A stretch of DNA of 64,000 bases from Putridiphycobacter sp965230485 (lineage in GTDB: Bacteria; Bacteroidota; Bacteroidia; Flavobacteriales_D; Crocinitomicaceae): NCBI GenBank assembly GCA_965230485.1, contig CBDDLA010000001.1:2232001-2296000 (forward strand), read 5' to 3'. The notes beneath the pieces were generated by a model. It was not told the origin of the DNA. It saw only the letters and a program-made list of their open reading frames with translations, and ran no database searches. Shown one piece after another: positions 25,235-33,637 of the stretch. The translations under genes were made by a program, and so were the position numbers. Each line of letters opens with the position of its first letter. Position 1 is the stretch's first letter.

Positions 25235-25268
25235 TTTGACTCTTACGTAACGTCATAGCCTACATTTG
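25235..25268 (+). promoter_or_regulatory. Promoter with stretched spacer and dyad (MerR-type)
   Basis: TTTG at 25235-25238 and TACATTTG at 25261-25268 are separated by 22 bases, about two to three more than usual. The spacer holds TTACGTAA (25243-25250), flanked by TGAC (25237-25240) and GTCA (25252-25255). Over-long spacers carrying a dyad are the hallmark of promoters controlled by MerR-family regulators, and a MerR-type gene is second in this operon. Confidence 0.55.
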
Positions 25269-25292
25269 TATTACGAAAATAAATGTTGAGTT

Positions 25293-25847
25293 ATGCAAGA
25301 CTATATCGGCTTCGCCGAAAAGAATGGAGTGACGTTATTAAAAACTGGTCCATGCCAGTTTTGTGGTGCCAACACAAAAAGAGGGATTCAGGAATGCCTA
25401 GAAGTATTTAATCTTGGATTTCAAGATCATATTGACTTTAGTCATCCTGAAAACCATGTTTACCGATTTTTAATTGTTGATGCCCATACGCTCCAACATT
25501 CGGAAATTCACGGGAGATGGAATAATCATTTTCACCTGTCAAGGTTGCATCTTATACTTAGGCATAATGTTAGTTGGAGCTATACATTATCACCAAAACT
25601 TAGCAACTATTTAAATCAGTATAAATTGAGCAACCCTCATGAACAATTGATACCCCCACCATTACTTTATAGAGGTCAAATAACATCATTAGATATTCTT
25701 GACAGATCTGTTGATGCTAAGTCATGCAAAGCATTAATCCACGATTGGGCATTGGGCGTTTACCACAAATGGGAAAATGCCCACTCTGTTGTTGATGCCA
25801 TAGCACTTGGCTTTTTAAATCAAAATTCAATTCATTCATCTAAATAA
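25293..25847 (+). CDS. DUF5946-like protein
   Basis: A 184-residue cytoplasmic protein starting with a Cys-pair motif (CQFCGANTKRGIQEC) that may bind metal, followed by YRFLIVDAHTLQHSEIHGRWNNHFHLSRLHLIL, which contains many histidines. The pattern is that of DUF5946 proteins, which have no assigned function. It precedes the MerR-TipAS gene by nine bases and probably shares its promoter. Confidence 0.6.
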   Translation: MQDYIGFAEKNGVTLLKTGPCQFCGANTKRGIQECLEVFNLGFQDHIDFSHPENHVYRFLIVDAHTLQHSEIHGRWNNHFHLSRLHLILRHNVSWSYTLSPKLSNYLNQYKLSNPHEQLIPPPLLYRGQITSLDILDRSVDAKSCKALIHDWALGVYHKWENAHSVVDAIALGFLNQNSIHSSK

Positions 25848-25856
25848 CTAATTACA

Positions 25857-26633
25857 ATGGAAAAATATTCTGTAAAAGCACTTTCTAAACTGGCTGGCGT
25901 AAGCGCAAGAACATTGCACTACTATGACCAAATTGGCTTGTTAAAACCATTCATTAGAACGGAAGCCAAGTATAGATTTTACGGGAGAGAACAATTAGTT
26001 CGACTGCAACAAATTCTCTTCTATAAAGAGCTGGACTTTTCTTTGCAGGAAATTGGAGACATTCTAGATGATCCTGAGTTTGACTTACTATCAGCACTTA
26101 AAAATCATAAAACCGCCTTAAAAGAAAGACGACAACGAATCGATACCCTAATCGAAACTATAAATAAAACCATTCATTATCAATTCAAAAACCAAAAGAC
26201 AATGTTAAAACCAGAAGAACTTTATGATGGCTTACCAAAGGAAACAGCCAAAGCCTATCGTAAAGAAGCCATTAAAAAATATGGCAAACAGGCTGTTGAA
26301 ACCTCAGAAAAAAGCCTCATGAAACTAACCAAAAAGCAAATTGAGGATTTAAAACAAGAACAAAAACAAGTGTTCAGTGATCTTTTTGCCCTGAGAAATA
26401 AAGGCATCTCAAGTAATCAAGTCCAAGAAGCCATTTCCAGACATTATATTAATACACGTCAATTTTGGGGAACACATGGTTCATCTGACAGACAACTTGA
26501 TCAATATTTAGGGCTCAGTAGATTATACAAAGCAGATGAGCGTTTTACCATGGTGGATAACCTACCTCAACCAGAATTCGCGAAATTTTTATGTGATGCT
26601 ATTCATCATTTCACGAAGCATGAATTAAGTTAG
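25857..26633 (+). CDS. MerR-family regulator with TipAS domain
   Basis: A 258-residue regulator. The N-terminal MerR helix-turn-helix and wing read YSVKALSKLAGVSARTLHYYDQIGLLKP and YRFYGREQLVRLQQILFYKELDFSLQEIGDIL. A coiled-coil segment (RRQRIDTLIETINKTI) leads to a C-terminal TipAS domain (residues 140-258, LFALRNKGISSNQVQEAISRHYINTRQFWG). TipAS domains bind thiopeptides and other multidrug ligands. It probably activates its own operon through the stretched promoter at 25235-25268. Confidence 0.9.
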   Translation: MEKYSVKALSKLAGVSARTLHYYDQIGLLKPFIRTEAKYRFYGREQLVRLQQILFYKELDFSLQEIGDILDDPEFDLLSALKNHKTALKERRQRIDTLIETINKTIHYQFKNQKTMLKPEELYDGLPKETAKAYRKEAIKKYGKQAVETSEKSLMKLTKKQIEDLKQEQKQVFSDLFALRNKGISSNQVQEAISRHYINTRQFWGTHGSSDRQLDQYLGLSRLYKADERFTMVDNLPQPEFAKFLCDAIHHFTKHELS

Positions 26634-26650
26634 TATTGTAGAATTTAATA

Positions 26651-26694
26651 CCTCTGAAAGATGATTTATTGGATCGGCTTTCAGGGTTTTTTTT
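26651..26694 (+). terminator. Intrinsic terminator after the MerR operon
   Basis: CTGAAAG (26654-26660) pairs with CTTTCAG (26678-26684), extended by CC/GG, followed by a run of eight T. It lies 18 bases after the MerR stop. Confidence 0.75.
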
Positions 26695-26968
26695 GAATTT
26701 AATTTCAATTTTCAATGCATTGCCAATATGATCAATTAAACAACTTAAGAGAAATGAGTTTTTTACAAGTAATTGATAATTAGGTGTTTTAATCTTGTCT
26801 TAAAATTGCTCTTTCAAATTATTAACCTTAGCTGTTCATTTCATAATATTAAGTTTACATTTTTAATTTTAAAATGACCAATATATAGTAAAACCATAAA
26901 ATGTAGCTAACACGCTTCGCAATCGCTCCATGTAGTTTTGTGTCGAATCTTTTAAAATAAAATAAGAC
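26695..26968. other. AT-rich intergenic region upstream of the PhoX-like gene
   Basis: I find no ORF or RNA gene here. TAGTTTTG at 26933-26940 fits the -7 consensus and would start transcription about 20 bases before the ATG at 26969, but a -33 match at the right distance is not visible. Nothing else is recognisable. Confidence 0.4.
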
Positions 26969-28783
26969 ATGAAAAAAATATTACTTTTTGCAACAGCACT
27001 TATGACTGCAGCAGGAGCAAAAGCACAATTGGGCTTTAATCCACACTTTGAATTTATTTATGAAACGGACACGGTAGTAGTACCAACATCTATCATTAAA
27101 AAACAAGTGTTATTTATTGGTGGTGTAGATATGGTACAAACGACTGACACTTATGGAAACCCGGCAGGCGCTTTTCCTGCTAAACAATGGCATGATTTTA
27201 TTGGTTTTACGCCAGATGCTAATTCAAATGATTTAGGATGGTTATCTGTTAACCATGAAAGAGTATCTGCTGATGATAACATTGGAGACGGTGGAGGAAT
27301 GACTGTTTTCAAAATTAAAAGAGATGCAGCAACAGATTCTCTTGTAATTGTTGAGCAAACTTTATCTGACGGTAGAACAGGAAAATTCTTTAACGTAGAT
27401 TTTGCAAATACTGTTGGTGAAACTGGAATGAACTGCGGTGGTATCCAATCATCTTATGATGGCAGAATTTGGACAGCTGAAGAATGGTTCAGAAATAATA
27501 ATGCACATATTTATGATGGTGGTGACGGTGTAAGAGATACTGCTGATTTCACAATTTCTGGATCAGGTATTGCAGCAGCTGATGGACAAACTATCGAAAA
27601 ATACCAAAACTTTAACTATATGGTAGAAATTGATCCTAAAGAAGCGGTCGCAATTAGAAAGCAGTACAACTGGGGTCGTCAACCATTTGAAGGCGGTGTA
27701 GTGATGCCTGATAACAAAACGGCTTATTTAGGAGCTGATAACACACCTGGTATCTTTACAAAATTTGTCGCTACAACAGCGGGTGATTTTACTTCAGGAA
27801 CCACATATTTCTACAAGGCAGATGCGCCTAATAAATGGGTTGAAATTGATAACAGTAATATGTCAAACATGTTAAACTTTCAGGACGTAGCCATTGCAGC
27901 TGGGGCAACCATGTTTAACCGATTAGAGTGGGTGGCTTATAATCCTGCAGATGGAAACGTTTATATCACAGAAACTGGAAGAGATAATCCAGCATCAAGA
28001 TGGAATGATGAATTAGCTGATGGTGGAATATTTGCTCAACATCATATTGACAGAGCAACTGCGCAATCAGTAACCGGACCAGATGATGCTGACTACAACG
28101 ATTACTACGGAAGAATTTTAAAGTTTGATGTTACAACTGACGAAGTGTCTGTTTTCTTAGAGGCTGGACCTGATTATGCAAGTGATGTTGCCCCTGCTGA
28201 TTATCCTTCAGTTCATTTATCTAACCCTGATGGTTTAGGATTTGGAACTTTTGGAAACACGACCTATATGTTGATTAACGAAGACTTAAATGGGACTTCA
28301 AACGGGAGAATGCCAATGGGCATCTCTAATAGAACTTGTGAAATGTTTATGTTAGACATGACGATCGCAAATCCAACTTTAAATGATTTAATTAGAATCG
28401 CGCAAGTGCCAATTGGAGCTGAAATTACAGGTGTAAACGCATTACCTGATGGAAAAACCATTTTATTCAACTCTCAGCACCCGAGTTCTTCAAACCCTTT
28501 CCCTTACAATAACTCATGTACAATTGCCTTAACTGGTTTCCATGAAGGATTTTTATCAACACCTGAAATTGATTATTCTGCTTCAGAATTAATTATGTAT
28601 CCTAATCCTGCCATGAATGTTGTTCACTTAAATAAAACAACTGATATAGGTATATATGATGCAAACGGTAACTTAATTCAAGTGGTTAGAAATACAAACA
28701 AAATAAATGTATCAACCATGACTCCAGGTACATATTTCATTCAAACTTCTGAAAAAGAAGCTAAAACTTTAATAGTTCAATAA
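26969..28783 (+). CDS. PhoX/DUF839-family exported phosphatase-like protein with T9SS sorting domain
   Basis: A 604-residue protein with a signal peptide (KKILLFATALMTAAGAKAQ). The PhoX-like beta-propeller features are LGWLSVNHE, GMNCGGIQSSYDGRIWTAEEW (the Cys in this region is the Fe ligand in PhoX), GRQPFEGGVVMPDNKTAYLGAD, RLEWVAYNPADGNVYITET, NPDGLGFG, YMLINEDLNG and ALPDGKTILFNSQHPS. PhoX enzymes are Ca/Fe-dependent alkaline phosphatases. The last 75 residues (LIMYPNPAMNVVHL to TPGTYFIQT) are a type-A T9SS C-terminal domain, so the protein is secreted or surface-bound. A terminator follows directly. Confidence 0.8.
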   Translation: MKKILLFATALMTAAGAKAQLGFNPHFEFIYETDTVVVPTSIIKKQVLFIGGVDMVQTTDTYGNPAGAFPAKQWHDFIGFTPDANSNDLGWLSVNHERVSADDNIGDGGGMTVFKIKRDAATDSLVIVEQTLSDGRTGKFFNVDFANTVGETGMNCGGIQSSYDGRIWTAEEWFRNNNAHIYDGGDGVRDTADFTISGSGIAAADGQTIEKYQNFNYMVEIDPKEAVAIRKQYNWGRQPFEGGVVMPDNKTAYLGADNTPGIFTKFVATTAGDFTSGTTYFYKADAPNKWVEIDNSNMSNMLNFQDVAIAAGATMFNRLEWVAYNPADGNVYITETGRDNPASRWNDELADGGIFAQHHIDRATAQSVTGPDDADYNDYYGRILKFDVTTDEVSVFLEAGPDYASDVAPADYPSVHLSNPDGLGFGTFGNTTYMLINEDLNGTSNGRMPMGISNRTCEMFMLDMTIANPTLNDLIRIAQVPIGAEITGVNALPDGKTILFNSQHPSSSNPFPYNNSCTIALTGFHEGFLSTPEIDYSASELIMYPNPAMNVVHLNKTTDIGIYDANGNLIQVVRNTNKINVSTMTPGTYFIQTSEKEAKTLIVQ

Positions 28784-28802
28784 GTAGTGAAAACCCAAAA
28801 AG

Positions 28803-28833
28803 CCCTCACCTTTTTAAAAGGTGGGGTTTTTTT
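28803..28833 (+). terminator. Intrinsic terminator after the PhoX-like gene
   Basis: CCCTCACCTTTT pairs with AAAAGGTGGGG (one bulge/wobble) over 28803-28826, followed by a T-run to 28833. It separates this gene from the peroxidase gene 16 bases further on, unless read-through occurs. Confidence 0.75.
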
Positions 28834-28849
28834 GTTTTAGACAAATTTT

Positions 28850-30733
28850 ATGAAAAAACTACTCGTTTTTATTTTAACGCTAATCCCTTTGTTTAATTTT
28901 TCAGCTTCTGACCAACTTGATGAAATAAAGGAAGACCTAACAAAAAAATGTCAAGTATTATCTAATAGGGTATTAAATCTAAAAGATGAACTAGACGGAA
29001 AAGACTGGATAGAGATTCAAAGTGCTTTTTTTAATGCGCGAAATGCTTTTAAAGAGGTAGAACTATTTATGGCCTTTTTGGACCTTGAATTCACTAATGA
29101 TTACATTAACGGCGCACCGCTCAAAAAATTAGAACGAAAAACACCCGACTTAGTTATTTTAGAGCCCAAAGGATTTCAAATTATCGAAGAGGAAATCATG
29201 GCACAAAATCATGAGTCTGTTTCAAAACTAGTCTCGAAACTCAACCTTAAAATAAAAGAATTTAACTCACGACTAAAATACTTAACCTTAAGTCACCGAA
29301 TGGTATTTGAAATTGTCAGAACTGGTATTCTTCGATTAGCTAGTCTAGGCATCACAGGGTTTGATACCCCATCTGGTATCAACACTCAAAAAGAATGTGA
29401 AATCGCCTTTGCAGCCCTGCATGAAACAATTAGTCATTATACCCCATTACTTTCTCATGAACTTCAAGAAGAGATTGAAACACTATTTTCAAATGGGTAT
29501 CACTATTTCAATGTGAAGGATTTTGATGACTTTAATCGATTTCAATTTATTCAAAAAGCCCTTAATCCAGCATATAGATTAGCGCTTTTTGCTCAAAAAT
29601 CTTTGTTTATTGAAACACGAGATATTGCTACTTCGTTTGCCTTTAGCTATAATTACGAAGCCACGAATATCTTTGATGACAATTTCTTAAATGCCAATTT
29701 TTTTGTGAACTATGCCAGTTCCGGAAATCAAAAGAAAAAGCTTGAGTTGGGCAAAATGTTATTCTACGACCCGATTTTATCTAAGAACAATCAGCGGGCT
29801 TGTGCCTCTTGCCATGATCCTTCAAAGGGGTTTTCTGATGGGTTGCCAACACCCTTGGCATTTGATAATAAAGGGGTATTAGACAGGAATGCTCCTGGCC
29901 TTATTAATGCAGTGTATAGTACGCGGTTTTTCTGGGATAATAGGGCAGATAACCCTGAAACGCAAATTGAGCATGTTATTTTCAATGCAAAAGAGTTTAA
30001 CACAAATTATGATGAAATTATAGCCAAATTATCTCAAAGCCCGGCTTATCGGGATTTGTTTAGAGAAGCCTTTCCTGAATTAAACACCATAAATAGGTAT
30101 ACAATTGTAGGAAGTCTAGGCGCTTTTATACAATCATTGCGCTCCTTTAATTCAGAGTTTGATAAACTCATGAGGGATGAAATAACTTCTACTAAGGGAG
30201 AAGATATTGAAAAAGGGTTTAATTTATTTGCTGGTAAGGCAGCTTGTGCAACTTGCCACTTTATTCCTTCGTTTAGCGGATTGGTCCCACCTAACTTTGT
30301 TGAAATGGAAACAGAAGTGCTTGGTATACCAAATATCAATAACCGAAAAACTGCTACATTAGATTCCGATTTAGGAAGATATCAAAATAAAAGACCTCGA
30401 GAAAAAGCCGATTTCTATAAGCATTCGTTTAAAACAACTACAGTAAGAAATATTGCTTTAACTGCTCCCTATATGCATAATGGTGTGTTCCCAACGTTGG
30501 AAGATGTTGTCGATTTTTATAATGATGGTGGCGGTCATGGTTGGGGAATTGCTCCAGAAAACACGACCCTTCCTGAAGACGAATTAAATTTGACTGCTGA
30601 TGAAATTAAACAATTAATTGTTTTTATGGAATCTTTAACGGATACTATTGGTATGACTTCAATACCCGCTCAACTACCTAAAATTGAAAATGATGAAGCA
30701 ATAAATAATCGTCAGATAGGTGGATTATACTAA
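28850..30733 (+). CDS. Di-heme cytochrome c peroxidase with N-terminal imelysin-like region
   Basis: A 627-residue exported protein. After the signal peptide, residues 20-270 are all-helical and resemble imelysin-type domains (FKEVELFMAFLD, INGAPLKK, LEPKGFQIIEEEI in the place of the GxHxxE segment). The C-terminal half is a MauG/CcpA-type peroxidase with two heme sites, CASCH and CATCH, plus LGKMLFYDPILSKNNQRACASCH, GLINAVYSTRFFWDNRA and RNIALTAPYMHNG with a distal Met/His region. It reduces hydrogen peroxide in the periplasm, or oxidises other substrates, using cytochrome electrons. Neighbouring PhoX suggests metal or phosphate-linked stress (inference). Confidence 0.87.
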   Translation: MKKLLVFILTLIPLFNFSASDQLDEIKEDLTKKCQVLSNRVLNLKDELDGKDWIEIQSAFFNARNAFKEVELFMAFLDLEFTNDYINGAPLKKLERKTPDLVILEPKGFQIIEEEIMAQNHESVSKLVSKLNLKIKEFNSRLKYLTLSHRMVFEIVRTGILRLASLGITGFDTPSGINTQKECEIAFAALHETISHYTPLLSHELQEEIETLFSNGYHYFNVKDFDDFNRFQFIQKALNPAYRLALFAQKSLFIETRDIATSFAFSYNYEATNIFDDNFLNANFFVNYASSGNQKKKLELGKMLFYDPILSKNNQRACASCHDPSKGFSDGLPTPLAFDNKGVLDRNAPGLINAVYSTRFFWDNRADNPETQIEHVIFNAKEFNTNYDEIIAKLSQSPAYRDLFREAFPELNTINRYTIVGSLGAFIQSLRSFNSEFDKLMRDEITSTKGEDIEKGFNLFAGKAACATCHFIPSFSGLVPPNFVEMETEVLGIPNINNRKTATLDSDLGRYQNKRPREKADFYKHSFKTTTVRNIALTAPYMHNGVFPTLEDVVDFYNDGGGHGWGIAPENTTLPEDELNLTADEIKQLIVFMESLTDTIGMTSIPAQLPKIENDEAINNRQIGGLY

Positions 30734-30787
30734 ACTCGTTTTTACACTAGAGTAGGAAGGGGAGATCGCCTTTAAAATAAATCTCAC

Positions 30788-30795
30788 TACCTTTG
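30788..30795 (+). promoter_or_regulatory. -7 promoter octamer of rlmN
   Basis: TACCTTTG matches TAnnTTTG and ends eight bases before the rlmN ATG, implying a nearly leaderless transcript. No -33 element is apparent. Confidence 0.35.
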
Positions 30796-30803
30796 TAAAC
30801 TGA

Positions 30804-31886
30804 ATGAGTACTTCCAAGATCAACATCAGGGACTTAAGTTTAGCGGATTTAATTACAGCATTTTTGGATTTGAATGAACCAAAATTCAGAGCCAAGCAAG
30901 TACATGAATGGCTTTGGAAAAAAGGAGTCAGGTCTTTTTCTGAAATGAGAAATATTTCAAAGAAGACCATAGAAATGTTAGAAGAACATTATTTCATAGA
31001 TGTTTTAACAATTTCTGACTTTCAAAAAAGTAATGATGGTACCATTAAAGTAGCGTTCACGAGTTATGACAGTCATGTTACTGAAGGTGTTTTAATTCCT
31101 ACTGAAACTCGTGTTACGGCTTGCATTTCATCACAAGTTGGTTGCAGTCTGGCTTGCAAGTTTTGCGCTACCGGTCGGTTAAAACTCATGAGAAATTTGT
31201 CAAAAGGTGAAATTTATGACCAGGTATTTTTATTGACTAATCTTTCTCAAGAACACTATAAAATTAATTTAAGCAATATTGTATTTATGGGAATGGGCGA
31301 ACCCTTGCTTAACTTTAAAAACGTAATGGCTGGTTCTGAAAGAATTTGTGCCGAAGATGGCTTGGGTATTTCACCAAGAAGAATAACCGTTTCAACGGCA
31401 GGAATCGCCAAAATGATTGAAAAAATGGGAGAAGCTCCCCTTAAACTCAATTTAGCGCTTTCACTTCATGCTGCTAACGACAGCAAACGAAGTGAAATTA
31501 TGGAAATAAATGACTCTAATAATTTGACCCGTTTGGCAGATGCCCTTAGGCATTATCATCAGTTAACTAAGCAGCGAGTCACTTTTGAATATATTATATT
31601 CAAAGATTTTAATGACACATTAGTAGATGCCCGAGAACTAGCTGAATTTTGCAAAAATGTACCAGTAAAAATTAATATCATTGAATATAATCCGATTGAT
31701 GATGGCGAATTTCAGCAAGCCGATAGGCAAAAAGTAGACGACTTCGCGGCTTTTCTGGAGTCTTTAAATTTGGTTGTAAATATTAGACGAAGTAGAGGCA
31801 AAGATATTGATGCGGCCTGTGGGCAGCTAGCCAATAAAAATAAGGCCATTGCGTTAAAAGAAAGAACGTTAAAAATAAAAGCATGA
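30804..31886 (+). CDS. rlmN: Dual-specificity 23S rRNA/tRNA methyltransferase RlmN
   Basis: A 360-residue radical-SAM enzyme that makes 2-methyladenosine in 23S rRNA (A2503) and some tRNAs. The N-terminal part (PKFRAKQVHEWLWKKGV) is the RlmN accessory domain. The cluster motif is CSLACKFCATG (CxxxCxxC). GMGEPLLN, RITVSTAGI and LALSLHAAND are further signatures, and RRSRGKDIDAACGQL contains the C-terminal methyl-carrying Cys. It overlaps the next gene by four bases (ATGA-type), suggesting coupling. Confidence 0.96.
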   Translation: MSTSKINIRDLSLADLITAFLDLNEPKFRAKQVHEWLWKKGVRSFSEMRNISKKTIEMLEEHYFIDVLTISDFQKSNDGTIKVAFTSYDSHVTEGVLIPTETRVTACISSQVGCSLACKFCATGRLKLMRNLSKGEIYDQVFLLTNLSQEHYKINLSNIVFMGMGEPLLNFKNVMAGSERICAEDGLGISPRRITVSTAGIAKMIEKMGEAPLKLNLALSLHAANDSKRSEIMEINDSNNLTRLADALRHYHQLTKQRVTFEYIIFKDFNDTLVDARELAEFCKNVPVKINIIEYNPIDDGEFQQADRQKVDDFAAFLESLNLVVNIRRSRGKDIDAACGQLANKNKAIALKERTLKIKA

Positions 31887-33412
31887 AATTTACTTTAGTG
31901 TTTTTCTTATTTCTTATACCATTTGTATCTCATACTCAAATATCGGATATAAAAGAAGGAAAGGAATTCGCGCGATCAAAAACAGAATCTTTTAATGGTT
32001 TTGTTGGCGAAAGTGGATTAGAAATTTTCACCATTGACTACATTTATTCAAACAAAAAGAAAAAAGAATTAATAACAAGAAAGTTTTATAAATCTGATTT
32101 ATCTGTTACCGCCGAACGGGATATTTTTCTTAATCCATTAGAGGATAATTACTATTCAGACCCTTATGAAATTTTATTGGTCGATAATAAAGTTTATCTT
32201 TTTTCAATTTTCACCCACATTAAAGAACAAACCACAACACTGGGTCTCTATATATATGGTGAGAACCTTGAACTACAAAACTTTGAGATAATTGATAGTA
32301 TTGATAATATATCAGTAACAAATATTATCATTGAAGTGAGTGAAGATGAGCAAGCCATTTTGATATCACAAAATCATCCACATAAAATCACAAGTAAGGA
32401 AGCCATTGATTTAAACTGTCTGAACTTACAAGGCGAATCAATATGGAAAAAACAGCTTGTTTCTTTTAATACCATTAGCAGGGTCAATGTTGAAAAAATC
32501 GTATTTCCTTCTGTAAAAGAAGTTTTTTTGCTTTGTAATTATGGATTTAACAACAATAGAAACGCTGACATAAAGGATGTTAAATTATTAACAAATAAAT
32601 ACGCCTTGTGGGCTTATAATCAAGAACTAAATTTTCTGAAAGAAATTGATCTACGGTTAAAACTAAAATGGCTCAATGGAGTTGATCTCGCTCTAAAAGA
32701 AAATGGACAACTGCTCATTTCTGGTTTTGTCAATTCTAATAGAGATTTTGCCATAGATGCTTTCTTTAATATAGAACTGAACAAAAAGTATAACATTATT
32801 CAGAATAACTACTATAAATTAAATGCACCAGATTTAGCGCTCTTTAGTAGATCCGGAAAATCTGACCCTCAGCTAGATAATTTCTTCTTAAAACATTTAG
32901 TCCCCTTAAAAGATGGCTCCTTTTACCTTGTTGGTGAACATTATTATACCTTTATCGATAGAATTTATGATCCCAGAACAAATACGACCAGTACAACAGA
33001 ACACTTCAATTATGAATTTCTTTTAGTTGCTTATTTTGATGAAAAAGGCGGTTTTCAGTGGTTAAAGAGAATCCCTAAAATCCAAAATTCAACTAACGAC
33101 AATGGATACTATTCATCTTTTTCTTTATTTAATAAAAATGATGATCTTTATTTTATTTATAATGATAACAATCAAAATATTGATCTTGATATTGACAATA
33201 CAAAAGACTTAAAACCACTTTTCAATGGCAGAAGAAACACTTTAGCCCTAACAAAAGTAAATTCTGAAGGTGAAATAACTAGAAGTAAAATTGACTTAAG
33301 AGATACAAATTATCTATTGTACGCGAAAAAATCTATGCAAATTAGCGACCAGAATATGTATTTGCTAAACGAACTAGGTCGTAAGGCGAAAATTATTAGC
33401 CTAACCTTTTAA
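31883..33412 (+). CDS. Exported protein of unknown function
   Basis: A 509-residue protein with a signal peptide (KFTLVFFLFLIPFVSHTQ). The rest is a strand-rich repeat protein with a propeller-like rhythm: YEILLVDNKVYLFSIF, DLALKENGQLLISGFV, LKDGSFYLVGEHYY, NEFLLVAYFDEKGGFQW and NDDLYFIYNDNN. No T9SS tail is present. Its start overlaps the rlmN stop. No family was recognised, but similar secreted propeller-like proteins are common in Bacteroidota. Confidence 0.6.
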   Translation: MKFTLVFFLFLIPFVSHTQISDIKEGKEFARSKTESFNGFVGESGLEIFTIDYIYSNKKKKELITRKFYKSDLSVTAERDIFLNPLEDNYYSDPYEILLVDNKVYLFSIFTHIKEQTTTLGLYIYGENLELQNFEIIDSIDNISVTNIIIEVSEDEQAILISQNHPHKITSKEAIDLNCLNLQGESIWKKQLVSFNTISRVNVEKIVFPSVKEVFLLCNYGFNNNRNADIKDVKLLTNKYALWAYNQELNFLKEIDLRLKLKWLNGVDLALKENGQLLISGFVNSNRDFAIDAFFNIELNKKYNIIQNNYYKLNAPDLALFSRSGKSDPQLDNFFLKHLVPLKDGSFYLVGEHYYTFIDRIYDPRTNTTSTTEHFNYEFLLVAYFDEKGGFQWLKRIPKIQNSTNDNGYYSSFSLFNKNDDLYFIYNDNNQNIDLDIDNTKDLKPLFNGRRNTLALTKVNSEGEITRSKIDLRDTNYLLYAKKSMQISDQNMYLLNELGRKAKIISLTF

Positions 33413-33453
33413 AAACCTTTGAATAATTATTACCTTTACAGAAAATTTTAACC

Positions 33454-33564
33454 ATGAGTGACGATAAAAAATATACTTATTTTGATGATACAACAAATAT
33501 TTTAACACCATTGTATGTTGTAATTGTCATAGGTATTGTGTTCGGATTAGTATTTTTTGGATAA
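33454..33564 (+). CDS. 36-residue single-helix membrane protein
   Basis: MSDDKKYTYFDDTTNILTPL is an acidic/polar N-terminus, followed by a hydrophobic helix (YVVIVIGIVFGLVFFG) ending at the stop. ATG and stop are in frame, with an A-rich upstream region (AAAATTTTAACC) typical of Bacteroidota initiation sites. Tail-anchored miniproteins of this kind often associate with larger membrane complexes. The length makes this a moderate-confidence call. Confidence 0.5.
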   Translation: MSDDKKYTYFDDTTNILTPLYVVIVIGIVFGLVFFG

Positions 33565-33637
33565 ATAATTCTCTTTCTTTATCCAAATATCTACAGGCTC
33601 ATAAATTGGGTCTTTTTTTTGCTTTTTTACCTAGATT

